NCBI RefSeq assembly: GCF_027943255.1
Contig: NC_072892.1
Location: 19,615,792 to 19,679,791 of the forward strand
Source of the DNA: Anastrepha obliqua
Lineage: Eukaryota; Arthropoda; Insecta; Diptera; Tephritidae
DNA length: 64,000 nt
Direction: 5' to 3'
Shown here: positions 47,831-58,530 of the stretch, piece after piece
Numbering within the stretch: the stretch's first letter is position 1
Layout of the letters: each line of letters begins with the position of its first letter
Position numbers and translations under genes: made by a program
Notes under the pieces: generated by a model
Told to the model about the DNA's origin: nothing
Databases searched by the model: none
Seen by the model: only the letters and a program-made list of their open reading frames with translations

Positions 47831-48161
47831 GGCCGCCGTAGCCGAATGGTTTGCTGCGTGACCACCATTCGGAATTCACAGAGAGAACGTAGGTTCGAAT
47901 CTCGGTGAAACACCAAAATTAAGAAAAACATTTTTCTAATAGCGGTCGCCCCTCGGCAGGCAATGGCAAACCTCCGAGTGTATTTCTGCCATGAAAAAGC
48001 TCCGCATAAAAAATATCTGCCGTTCGGAATCGGCTTAAAACTATAGGTCCCTCCATTTGTGGAACAACTTCAAGACGTACACCACAAATAGGAGGAGGAG
48101 CTCGGCCAAACACCCAAAAAGGGTGTACGCGCCAATTATATACAATATATATATATATATA
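47831..48161 (+). mobile_element. tRNA-derived SINE, copy 4 (reference copy)
   Basis: Begins GGCCGCCGTAGCCGAATGG, the 5' half of a class II (Ser/Leu-like) tRNA with the A box. After a long variable-arm-like segment it reaches the B box GGTTCGAATCTC (about 47892-47903), so it should be transcribed by RNA polymerase III. The unrelated body includes CCCCTCGGCAGGCAATGGC and CGGAATCGGCTTAAAAC. The tail is CTCGGCCAAA (48101-48110), a CACCC-AAAAA-GGGTG stem-loop and CGCGCCAATTA (48128-48138), ending in TATA repeats. The two boxes and their exact 17-nt spacing are shared with the 3' end of the RTE-like LINE. No coding capacity is expected. Confidence 0.9.
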
Positions 48162-49682
48162 GTTCTGATTTTTTGCGTATATCTGTATTAAGCACTCACT
48201 GAGCTGATACAAACTACCTATTCATGCATGTTTCTTTACAACAACAACACCAATATCAGCTTTATCAATTAGCCAGATCTGACCATGTTCAGCCACAGAT
48301 CGGATTATTACAAACTTTAGAAAATATCAACAATATTAAATAGTTATGTGCATACATACATACACACATACAGGCGTACATACAGGCGATGCAATCATTA
48401 GTGGGAGATCGCGCACCTCTAATTGCTGGCAATTCACCCTAAAAATTGATGTCGTCGAAGATCAGCGTTGTGCGCCAACAATTCGCTTTGGCTGGCTGCC
48501 GAGCAGTGGGTTGAGCTGAGTTCAGCGAAAGGACAAAAGTTCAATTGCAGATCAGTGTAATTTAACAAGCAGCACGGGGCGTCCAAGCGAGGCGGCGTTG
48601 ATCGGGGCCGTCACAAATTCATTGTGTTTCACACTTATTTATTAATCGTCAACAAGTTGTTTATATAAATAAATAAAAGCGTTTGTGAACAGATTAAAAA
48701 TGGCAGCGCTCTCACGTGTTATCTGCTCGAAATGGACACTGATACGCGGGCATGTATGCGTGTATGTATGTATTTGTGTACTTATAAATCTTGTTGCAAA
48801 ACAGCTATGCCATTTTATTTAAATAAACAACATCGGGTCTTGCAATAAAATTATAAAAATAAGCACTGAAGTGAATGATTTGCAAATTAAGAATTCCATT
48901 AAATTCGATGATAAAGAGATTCCCCATCATTTTTATATATATATATATTAATGTATGTAATTATTTTTAGTGCACCATAAAGACGATTCTAAGGAAGCAA
49001 AAAATACATCAAAAAATATATTATAACCTAATGAAGTTTTGTGACTTACATATTTGCTCTGATAGACACTTTTTTATATTTATAAAGACTTTTGTTTTTG
49101 CTATTGATGTTATTGCGCTAATGGCAATAAGATTCAATGTGCGCATACTTATGTATGTATGTATACTAGGGTAGTCAATCTGATAATATAAATTTAATTA
49201 TATTTTATAAATTTCTGCAAAGCCTTTACGTTTTATCTCAGCGCTTAACCGTAGGCGAGCAGCGCACCAGTGCTGAAAGTATTTACTAGAAGCCTGGACA
49301 TTTTCATCCATGAGGTTAGCTTATGAGTGGGAGAACCTGGGATTGAGAAGGTGTGGCTTGAGCTTCGGGCTTCTGCTTAACACAATGGCCTATCTTTTGG
49401 CCTACATTCGATTGCATCAAAAACAACAATTGTGGTTCCAGCATGAAGGTGTTCAGCCCATTTTTCGATTGCGATGTTAGGGAGCATTTGCAACAGACTT
49501 TTCCATGAAGATGGCTAAGAAGAGATGATATCCATTAATGTATGTATGTTTGCAAGATCGCCTATTTTAAACCTTCCAGATTTCTCAATTTGGAGATATT
49601 GTCAAACTTAAGTCTTCCAAAAGTAGGTGTATGCCGTCTATGTGTAGAGATGAATTTAAACAGGAATCTCTGAAGTGAGGGA
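48162..49682. other. Unique DNA, no gene seen
   Basis: About 1.5 kb. ACATACATACACACATACAGG near 48355-48375 and TATGTATGTATGT near 49150-49162. Several AGATC-containing motifs lie at 48270-48600 (see findings). No coding region recognised. Confidence 0.4.
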
Positions 49683-50030
49683 ATTGCCATTCTGAGCGAC
49701 AGTCAGGCGGCACTCAAGGCCCTGTCATCCTTTGAGGTTAAGTCTACACTGGTCCTTGAGTGTATCCAGAAACTGAACTCGTTAGGAACACACAATCGCA
49801 TCCGGTTAATTTGAGTCCCACACAGGGGTATAATTGGGAACGAAGTAGCAGACGCCTGGACTAGATAGGCTGCAGCCTCGTTACCAATAACCGAGCCTTT
49901 TCTTGCTATGGGACAACACACAATCAAGGAGAAGCTTTGTAGTAAAGAGCTAAGGCTAAGGGAGTTTAGTTGGCTCCAAAGCCAGGCTAATCCTTACTGG
50001 GGGATTGGACCTCAAATACATATATCTATA
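49683..50030 (+). mobile_element. LINE ribonuclease H fragment
   Basis: Reads IAILSDSQAALKALSSFEVK (Asp of the third RNase H motif), then CIQKLNSLG, a WVP-HRG-IIGNEVADAW equivalent with a stop replacing Trp, then AAASLPITEPFLAMGQHTIK. It is the second half of an RNase H domain from an I/LOA/R1-type LINE, with two in-frame stops. Confidence 0.7.
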
Positions 50031-50199
50031 ATATCTGTCAAACATTAGACTACGATAAATACCCAAGAAGAATTGAGCTACGAGTTAATCAAAAATGGCT
50101 TCAAATCTAAGCCGCGATCAAGGCTCTGACGACGCCATGGTGCAGAACGAAACTATTATAGTAAACTTCTGTAGGTAGGTAGGTAGGTATAGTGGTTGT

Positions 50200-50640
50200 C
50201 GGTTGACACACCTAGGCCTGCTGTAGGCCCATTGTGATACCACCGGGGTTGTCCCCTCTCATCACTCTACATTGTCCACATTGAACCAACCTGTGGCTTT
50301 GATATATCTAACAAGGCTTGTTATTTTTTATATTGGCTACTTCTGCCAAGTTGTTTAGGGAACTTTTTCCTAAAATATTCAACCTTCTTCTATCCAGAGC
50401 CATGCACCCGCATCGAAAGTGTTATATAGTCTCTTCTTCTTCAATGTCGTTACAGCTTCTGCAATAGTCGTTATAGGGCGCTCCCAGTCTGCTGGCATGC
50501 CTGCCAATCAGACAATGCCCTGTTGGGACTCCGAAAAGATTTCTCATGTTTACCTGCTTTGTTTCAATAGTCGGTTTGTGCGGCCCATGTTCCATTCCGG
50601 CCACGTCATTCTGCCAGTTGCACAGGTTAGGGACTAAAAC
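50200..50640 (-). mobile_element. LOA-type LINE C-terminal end
   Basis: Frame 50694-50422 contains LFGVPTGHCLIGRHASRLGA and PYNDYCRSCNDIEEEETI, the C-terminal zinc segment of LOA-type elements. Downstream on the minus strand it continues with YHFRCGCMALDRRRLNILGK and SSLNNLAEVANI in a shifted frame, followed by a GC-rich 3' untranslated region to about 50200. A GTAGG repeat (GTAGGTAGGTAGGTAGG, 50171-50187) lies at its terminus. Confidence 0.75.
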
Positions 50641-51290
50641 CATAGCAAACTCCTGTAAGGAGGAGATCAAATCTCTTGGGTGTACAGGTAGCATTTATCT
50701 GATCTGGGTTCCAGGATATAGGAACATAGAGGGAAATGAAATTGTTGATGAGCTTGAGGAAGGGGACTGAATTGGCCTCAGAGACCTCCTACCAGGGCAT
50801 TGGCATCCCCCTGACAGTTGTTAAAGGGGAACTGCACAAATTATTTCTCAGGAAAGCGCAGATTTCATGCGCTATTTCGAAAACCCTTTGGCCCTAGTAC
50901 AATATACGAAGGACTCAGAAAGTCCTTTGAACTCCTCGTCATTCAATTTTCAAACTCGTAGCTGTGTTTACCGGTCCCTGGACGATCGGCACACTCGCGG
51001 AAAACCTAGAGTTACCATTTAACCCCCATTGCAGAAGCTGTGAGGACCTTTCAGAGAAGGAGATTGTAGAGTATTTTCTCTGTAAATGTCCGGGTTTGGC
51101 AGCTAGATGATTAAGATCACTGGGTGCGCCAACCTACATCCCATCAATCTTCTCCATTACGTCCATTGCTCTGGCTGGCTGTAGATATCTGCCTGTTATA
51201 GGTCTCATAATGGCATCAAAACGGCGCTTTAGACCTACTTGGGGGTGCCAGTGTAATACTTCAACCATTTCAAATGAAAGGAAGACACTT
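50641..51290 (+). mobile_element. I/LOA-type LINE RNase H end and zinc tail
   Basis: Reads SCKEEIKSLGC and IYLIWVPGYRNIEGNEIVDEL, the last RNase H motif with the usual His replaced by Tyr. After degradation it continues LPFNPHCRSCEDLSEKEIVEYFLCKCPGLAAR. It ends in the tail GGTGCCAGTGTAATACTTCA shared in part with 53440-53645. It is oriented opposite to the fragment immediately to its left. Confidence 0.7.
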
Positions 51291-51815
51291 TGGACACCTT
51301 ATGTTACTTCATTTTTTGTTTTTGATTTGTTTGTTTGTATATAAAAAGGTGATTGGAAATAAAAGTATCAGAAAAGAGAGACTTGCCATTTCTCTCGATT
51401 AGTTTGCGCACCTATGTTTATAAGGACTTTTTGTTTTATCAATTTTTATTAATTTACTTTAACTCCGGTTGGAGCGTAGAGTCAGTCTAGTTTCAGTAAT
51501 CAGTTTATTTCGAAAATATGAGGGATTATGGGCATGCCATTGATGCACTTTTATATAGCGAGCCGCTTGATACAAGATAGGTGCCCGCTGTATCCACCAT
51601 TAGTCTGTTGACCGACGCTACATTTTGCCTTGCAGTATTATGTGGATTGTTCTTAACCTCGGTTTTCACCCTCGACCTTACTGGGTGGGAGGCATCGTTC
51701 TCGGGCATCATTGCACTTACTGACCGCCCTCCTTACGACAAGGTGATAACCCTCGATAACACCCTATACAAGGTGAACTCTAAATTAAACAAGACTGAGC
51801 TAAAATAAAAACGAC
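51291..51815. other. Unassigned; possible retroelement leader or tail
   Basis: 51580-51790 is distinctly GC-richer than its surroundings (…TCGACCTTACTGGGTGGGAGGCATCG…-type sequence) and has open frames on both strands, but I cannot place it in a family. Confidence 0.35.
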
Positions 51816-51824
51816 AGGAGCTTT

Positions 51825-52835
51825 GTTCTGATAACTTCGAGTTTACTTATTCAAAATAGTCCCTCTGGTCTCGATACACTATTTTGAGCGTTCTAAAAGC
51901 TTTTCGAAAGAGTGTTGCAGGTCATTGACCGGAATGCCCTTCAGGACGTCGGTAAAAGACTTTCGGATGGCCTCTATGGACGCAAAACGTTTTCCTTCTA
52001 TGGCCAAATGCAATTTTCTGAATAGGTAGAAGTCACAAGAAGCCATATCAGGCGAATACCGCGAGTGATTGATGGTTAAAATGCGAATTCTAATAAAAAA
52101 ATTAGTCATAAGAGTGGATCGATGAGATGGTGCACTTTCATGCAATAAATACCAGCTTCCTTCTTCGAGGAATGCGATGCACTTAATGCTTCAGATAGAA
52201 AATTTCATTGACGGTTTGGCCCATTGGCACGAACTTCTTGTGGACAATTTCCTTGGAATCGTACAAGCAAATGAGCATCGACTTGTTTTACTTTTCCGAC
52301 GCGACTTTTTGGGTGGTAGCTCGTCTGTGTCTTTCCATTCTGCACTTTGACGCTTAGTTTCAGGTTCATGTTGGAAACACCACGTTTCGTCACCAGTTAC
52401 AATGTTGTAAAGGAAGTTCTCGTATTTTCTGGCCTCTTTAATGAGGTCTTTGGAATATTGAATTCTGAACAAATTTTGGTCCTCAGTTAACTTGTGCGGA
52501 ATGAAACGTGCACAGACCTTTCGTAAGCCGAAATGATTAGTAAAAATGCGATAAATCGATGTTTTGGAGGTATTCAACTCCGATTCCACGAATTTCAACG
52601 AAGATTTCGGTTCATTTTTGATAAATTTACGAACAATTTCGATGGAGTTTTCGGTGATTACTGATTGTGGGTATGTTCCTTGTCATTTATGTCCTTACAA
52701 CTATCTCTGAAACGTGTAAATCACTCATGAACTCTGGCACGAGATAGACAATCATCACCATACAATTTTCTCATCAATTTTAATGTTTCGGTAAACTTTT
52801 TACCGATTTTAAAACAAAATTTGAAACTCCGATGA
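51825..52835 (-). pseudogene. mariner DD34D transposase, family 1, near full span
   Basis: Same family as 13896-14685 but retaining the 3' part. Minus strand reads FCFKIGKKFTETLKLM (about 52825), ARVHE, then GLRKVCARFIPHKLTEDQNL, then GDETWCFQHEPETKRQS (first catalytic Asp, about 52395). It continues with a frameshifted middle, LMHESAPSHRSTLM (HD of the second Asp now HE), and YSPDMASCDFYLF with the third Asp intact. It finishes with FASIEAIRKSFTDVLKGIP. Loss of the second catalytic Asp and several frameshifts make it dead. Confidence 0.85.
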
Positions 52836-53439
52836 GCCAGGAATGTAACTTCCAACTTCTAACTCATTAAAAAGAGTTTACAATAACGAGCTTAGTTGAC
52901 CGCACTTCCTTGAACTTCAACAAAACTTTGGAGCACCCTAATGCAAATCTATATTTGTGATTTACATTTCTCTATATGCGTAATTCATGATTGACGACGA
53001 TTAAGAGTCCTATGAACAATTTAAGAGAATCCAACAAAAAGTTATACATTTTGTACATAAAAATATGAACATCGCATCGTAGTTTATTTATTTCACTTAA
53101 AGATTAGGAAAATATTAAAAAGAGGTCAGGCGACCTCACATTAAAAAGTGCTGATAAGGCGCTGAGTATGCGTTCAAGCTGCTGTATAATTCTCGCTTAT
53201 CGCTGAAATTTTGCTGTCGGAATCTTTTTATTTTCGAGGAAAAAGTATTTTACGGATTCTAAATACAGATGCATACAAGTTTTCTTTGTAATTGTATAAT
53301 TGTGAAACGTGAATTATCAGTATGAGCATACATACATACATACATACATACATATCTGCAAGAAATATTGGGTAAACCAATAAACCGAAATCTTTACTAG
53401 AATTGTTAGTTTTTTACTACAATTTGTTAGCAGCAGTTA
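52836..53439. other. Unique DNA, no gene seen
   Basis: About 600 bp, AT-rich. Contains a (CATA)n microsatellite ACATACATACATACATACATA at about 53332-53352. Confidence 0.45.
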
Positions 53440-53645
53440 ATTTATTTCCTATTGAGCACTTTCTTTGTAAATGTCCGGGTTTGGCAACTGGATGATTATG
53501 GTCACTAGTGGCTCCTTTCTTCGACAGCTTGGGGTAGTGCTCCAACCTAAATACCATCAGACTTCTTTGTTACACCAACAGCTCTGATTGTTGTAGATAT
53601 CTGGCCGTTGGGGAGTGTCAGTTGGTACTTCAACCATTTCACGTA
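53440..53645 (+). mobile_element. LINE 3' tail fragment
   Basis: CCTATTGAGCACTTTCTTTG then TAAATGTCCGGGTTTGGCA matches the sequence at about 51070-51105 (zinc segment IEHFLCKCPGLATG). The shared GTAGATATCTG...CAGTTGGTACTTCAACCATTTC stretch is the 3' end of the same family. Only the last ~200 bp survive. Confidence 0.65.
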
Positions 53646-54084
53646 CTTACCTACCTAAGTTTGTTTCCCTACCGAGTAACAAGTATTAACACACAGATGG
53701 CCCTAATTAAAATGTACGGGTTTTCGAACCCCTTGTATGAACCCCTTGTTTTTCTAATTTTGATCACACTTGATGCTATAATGGATTCTTCCAAACATAG
53801 CCCAGCATATCAAGCCAGGGAATTTAAAAAGTAAATCTTGAAACGCTTGGCTGAGATGTATAGTATCATCAATGAATCCATGTGAATGATGAATGACTGT
53901 TCACATTCCTGAGAGATGCGAGAAATATGTATACACTTCTACCAAACAATGTCATTATCTATATATATAAAATTAAAATTATGTATGTATCTATAGATCG
54001 ACTTGCCTCCTAAACGCATAAACCGATTGTAACCAAATTTGAAACACGAACTGGGTACCTTACCGGGATGGTCATGGGCTAAAA

Positions 54085-54571
54085 AATATTTTGATATATA
54101 TAGGGGGCGTGGCACCTCCCATACAAATGGAATTTTTAACAGTCCGTATTTCTGGAAGTATTTACGTTAGACCACTGAAATTTGGTAAAGGGTTATATGA
54201 CATTAATCCTTACCACATCCAGAAAAACGGCGTGTAACGAAAAAGGGGGCGTGGCACCTCCCATACAACTGGAAGTATTTAGGCTAGACCAATGAAATTT
54301 GGGAAGGGGTTATATGAGGTTAATCCCTAACACCTCCAAGAAAACTGAGAAAAACGAAAAAGCGGGCTTGGCACCTCCCATATAAATGCAATTTTTCATT
54401 GTCCATATCTCCGGGAGTATTTGGGCTAGACAACTGAAATTTGGTAAGAGATTATATAAGGTTAATACCTAACACCTGCATGAAAACTGGTGATAGCTAG
54501 AAATGGGGCGTGACACCTCCTATACAAATGGGATTTTTCATACTGCATATCACTGGACGCATTTATGATAT
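54085..54571 (+). repeat. ~142-bp tandem repeat inside the outer Helitron
   Basis: Each unit contains GGGGGCGTGGCACCTCCCAT, a weak palindrome, followed by an ATTTTT...TATTT...GAAATTTGGTAA segment. CACCTCCC/T ends at 54120, 54262, 54379 and 54521, giving periods of 142, 117 and 142; the second unit lacks about 25 bp. A further partial unit continues beyond the inserted Helitron at 61234-61320. Internal tandem repeats of this size are common in insect Helitrons. Confidence 0.8.
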
Positions 54572-54635
54572 ACTAGCGTACCCTCGCCCGCTTCGCTAGA
54601 CGATAAATTCAATGATTTGCTGAAAGAGAATAAAA

Positions 54636-55390
54636 TTAATACGAAACAAAGCAAATTCTTTGATACAATTTCATTCGAACTTTATTGTAACACTTTTTGG
54701 TAGACAACGTTTTTGGTTTTTTCATCTTTCGCGTGAATAATGACGATGGTTTGCCAACTCGTGAGCAAGCTACATACAATTGTCCATGAGAAAAAATTGG
54801 GTATTCTAAATTAATACCGCACATTTGTAGATACTGTCCTTGCGCCTTATTAATTCTCATAGCGAAGGCAAGGCGAATAAGGAACTGCAAACGTTTGAAA
54901 TCGAATGGTAAATCCGCCGGAATCAGTGGAATTCAGGGTATCAAAATGTCTTCTCCTTTGTACTTCCCTTTCAAAATTGTTGCTTCGATAACGTTACCCA
55001 TTAGCTTCTTCACAGCGAGTCTGGTACCGTTGCAAAGTCGGGGCACATTACTATTGCGCAGCATAATAATCGGTGCTCCAATTTTTAATCGTAAATTATG
55101 AGGTGGTAAGCCTGGCAAATCGAGTGAGTTTAAGAATTCAGTTGGATAATTTACGACCTCATCTTGATCAGTAATAGTGTCTATTGACTTATACGCAACT
55201 ATGTCAATAGGTATTTGATCTAAAATAGCTGAATTTATATCATTGACGTCCTTATTTTTCCCAGCTAAAATTGCTCTTTCGCTGAGTCAATCATGGTTTT
55301 TGTAATGTTGAACTATGTTTGGAAATACACTCTGTATCAATGCCTCTTTAGACTGTGCAAAAGTGCAGAAATTGTTAGGCAATGTTATCA
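54636..55390 (-). pseudogene. Helitron Pif1-type helicase, C-terminal remnant
   Basis: Helitron RepHel proteins carry a Pif1-like superfamily 1B helicase that unwinds donor DNA during rolling-circle transposition. Reading the minus strand with two frameshifts gives ALIQSVFPNIVQHYKN, LSERAILAGKNKDVNDINS and YPTEFLNSLDLPGLPPHNL. It then gives [44 protein letters not shown], and [12 protein letters not shown]. Motifs V and VI are therefore visible; Walker A and B are missing. Frames 55118-54933 and 54890-54636 are the longest open parts. It shares gene order and about half its residues with the outer Helitron's helicase. Confidence 0.8.
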
Positions 55391-55836
55391 TTCCTGTTGT
55401 TTTTGAAAAAAGGTTTATTTTTTTTGGTTAAAAAGTGTTTTTTGAAGTTTTGAAAAACACTTCGCTCTAACAAATTTCTTCTCAGTTAATTGCTGAAAAT
55501 TAAATATTTTGAAAAAACTATTTTTTTTAATTTAACGTTTTTGAGAAAATTTTGTCCTTGAAAAAATTTCATACTTTTGCAAAAGTTTAAATTGATTTGT
55601 TAAAAAAAATTTTTTCCGCTTTGAAAAACACCCCCTCGAAAAAATGTATTCTCTATTAATAGTGGAATATGAAATGCTTTGAAAACACCATTTTTTTTTT
55701 AATTTTGTTGGGTTTTCAGAAAATTTTGTTTTGAAAAAATTTCATACCCTTGAAAAAGTTTTATTTTATTTTATTTGTTTAAAATTTTTTTTTTTTGTAA
55801 TTTTAGAAAAACACCTCTTCGAAGAAATTTCTTTTA
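55391..55836. repeat. ~115-bp AT-rich degenerate repeats
   Basis: Variants of GAAAAAATTTCATAC/G, AAAATTTT and GAAAAACACC recur (for example near 55450, 55560-55630, 55735-55810). The same sequence continues at 59640-59790 on the other side of the 3.8-kb insert, so the repeat array was one block before the insertion. Internal to the nested Helitron. Confidence 0.65.
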
Positions 55837-55908
55837 TCTTTTGACGTGATAACGTCTTATAATTCGATTTAACAGGCTGCACGCACGAAAAAATGTGTCG
55901 TTACCTTG

Positions 55909-56452
55909 CTCATTACTGTTCATATGTAGTTACCTTGCTCATATTAGTGTTACCTTGCTCATATTAGTGTTACCTTGCTCATATTAGTGTTACCTTGCTC
56001 ATATTAGTGTTACCTTGCTCATATTAGTGTTACCTTGCTCTTTAGTGTTACCTTGCTCAGTAGTGTTACCTTGCTCATATTAGTGTTACCTTGCTCTTTA
56101 GTGTTACCTTGCTCATTAGTGTTACCTTGCTCTTTAGTGTTACCTTGCTCATTAGTGTTACCCTGCTCATATTAGTGTTACCTTGCTCTTTAGTGTTACC
56201 TTGCTCATTAGTGTTACCTTGCTCATATTAGTGTTACCTTGCTCATTAGTGTTACCTTGCTCAGTAGTGTTACCTTGCTCATATTAGTGTTACCTTGCTC
56301 TTTAGTGTTACCTTGCTCATTAGTGTTACCTTGCTCTTTAGTGTTACCTTGCTCATTAGTGTTACCTTGCTCATATTAGTGTTACCTTGCTCTTTAGTGT
56401 TACCTTGCTCATTAGTGTTACCTTGCTCATATTAGTGTTACCTTGCTCATTG
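55909..56452 (+). repeat. GTTACCTTGCTC minisatellite, 29 copies
   Basis: The 12-bp core GTTACCTTGCTC is repeated 29 times; one copy (about 56158-56168) has CCC for CTT. Linkers are ATATTAGT (20-bp unit) or TTTAGT, ATTAGT, AGTAGT (18-bp units). The first seven regular units are nearly all the long type, later ones alternate irregularly. No open frame of interest. It lies just inside the left inverted repeat of the surrounding insertion. Confidence 0.95.
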
Positions 56453-56762
56453 CATTGAATGAACTGCAAGCGAAAGCGCGGAAGGAACGACAAAGCAAAC
56501 AAAGCAAACGAACGGCAACGTTCGACATCTTGCTCTCCCCTACTCAAGTGAGCGTATATATGTATGTATATGCGCATATGTACATATATAAATTCACGTA
56601 TTTGTATTTGCATATGCCTTCTTATTGATTATTATTAATTTGATATACTTGAAGAATTTAAAATAAAACCAAGTTTGTTAATAATACCTGTTGTTTTAAT
56701 GTTATTATTATTAATTTTTTTATTATATATGAAGGAAAAAATGTATGGTAATATTTACCATA
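56453..56762. other. Short unique stretch between satellites
   Basis: Begins TGCATTGAATGAACTGCAAG, then an AAGCAAACAAAGCAAACGAACG purine-rich segment and a TATATGTATGTATATGCGCATATGTACATATATA tract. No gene recognised. Confidence 0.4.
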
Positions 56763-58530
56763 TCTATACTAATATTATAAAGAGGAAAACTTTGTTTGTT
56801 TGGTTGTAATGAATAGGCTCAAAAACTACTGGACCGATTTTAAAAACTCTTTCACCATTCGAAAGCTACATCACGAGTAACATGGATTATATTTTATTTT
56901 GGAAATAGGGCTCGAGATATAGGTCAAAACGTGGACCCGGCTAACCTTCGAATGTGTATGTACAATATGGGTATCAAATGAAAGCTGTTGATAAGTGCTT
57001 TAGTACGGGGTAATTTTCATACCTATTGATGACTAGGGTCTGGAAATATATGCCAAAACGTGGACCCGCCGTGTCTTTGCACCGAATTAAACCAAACTTC
57101 CACATATTGTTAAGGAGGTATTGAAGATGGTTTCCGTATAGTTTGGGTACCTATTGGTAGATAGGGTCTCGAGATATAGGTCAAAACGTGGACCCGGGTA
57201 ACCTTCGGATGTGTATGTACAATATGGGTATCAAATGGAAGCTGTTGGTGAATGCTTTAGTTCAGAGTATTTCCATCCGCTCCGTGACTAGAGTCTCGAG
57301 ATAGAGACCAAAACGTGGACCCTAGAATGTGTTTGTACAATATGGATATCAAATGAAAGCTGTTGATAAGTGCTTTAATACGGGGTAATTTTCATACCTA
57401 TTGATGACTAGGGTCTCGAATTATATGCCAAAACGTGGACCCGCCGTGTCTTTGAACCGAATTAAACCAAACTTACACACATTGTTAAGTAGGTATTGAA
57501 GATGATTTCCGTATAGTTTGGATACCTATTGGTAGATAGAGTCTCGAGATATAGGTCAAAACGTGGACCCGGGTAACCTTCGGATGTGTATGCACAATAT
57601 GGGTATCAAATGGAAGCTGTTGGTGAATGCTTTAGTTCAGAGTATTTCCATCCGCTCCGTGACTAGGGTCTCGAGATAGAGACCAAAACGTGGACCCTAG
57701 AACGTGTTTGTACAATATGGATATCAAATGAAAGCTGTTGATAAGTGCTTTAATACGGGGTAATTTTCATACCTATTGATGACTAGGGTCTCGAAATATA
57801 TGCCAAAACGTGGACCCACCGTGACTTTGAACCGAATTAAACCAAACTTACACACATTGTTAAGTAGGTATTGAAGATGATTTCCGTATAGTTTGAATAC
57901 CTATTGGTAGATAGGGTCTCAAGATATAGGTCAAAACGTGGACCCGGGTAACCTTCGGACGTGTATGTACAATATGGGTATCAAATGGAAGCTGTTGGTG
58001 AATGCTTTAGTTCAGAGTATTTCCATCCGCTCCGTGACTAGGGTCTCGAGATAGAGACCAAAACGTGGACCCTAGAATGTGTTTGTACAATATGGATATC
58101 AAATGAAAGCTGTTGATAAGTGCTTTAATACGGGGTAATTTTCATACCTATTGATGACTAGGGTCTCGAAATATATGCCAAAACGTCGACCCACCGTGAC
58201 TTTGAACCGAATTAAACCAAACTTACTCACATTGTTAAGGAGGTATTGAAGATGACTTCCGCATAGTTTGAATACCTATTGGTAGATAGGGTCTCAAGAT
58301 ATAGGTCAAAACGTGGACCCGGGTAACCTTCGGACGTGTATGTACAATATGGGTATCAAATGAAAGCTGTTGCTGAATGCTTTAGTACAGAATATTTTTC
58401 ATGCCGCTCCGTGACTGGGGTCTCGAGATATAGGTCAAAACGTGGACCCGGGTAACCTTTGGTTGTGTATGTACAATATGGGTATCAAATGAAAGCTGTT
58501 GATAAGTGCTTTAATACGGGGTAATTTGTT
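56763..58530 (+). mobile_element. Helitron-like 5' end with ~375-bp higher-order repeat
   Basis: Starts TCTATACTAATATTATAAAG then AGGAAAACTTTGTTTGTTTGG and CTACTGGACCGATTTTAAAAA. I recognise this as a common insect Helitron-type 5' terminus. From about 56935 the sequence is a higher-order repeat: GTTGATAAGTGCTTTA recurs at about 56987, 57361, 57739, 58114 and 58498 (periods about 374, 378, 375 and 384). Each period contains three ~125-bp subunits marked by AAAACGTGGACCC and CAATATGGxTATCAAATG. No matching plus-strand 3' end (CTRR with hairpin) was found before 61233, so it is truncated or merged into the pentamer array. Confidence 0.7.

Noticed and set aside
51526..51790. GC-richer block with frames on both strands, possibly a LINE untranslated region
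   Set aside because: No motif match to any other element in the window; base composition alone is insufficient.
55909..56452. CRISPR-like appearance of regularly spaced 12-bp cores with variable linkers
   Set aside because: Linkers are 6-8 bp and of only four types, the genome is eukaryotic, and no cas-like genes exist; it is a minisatellite.
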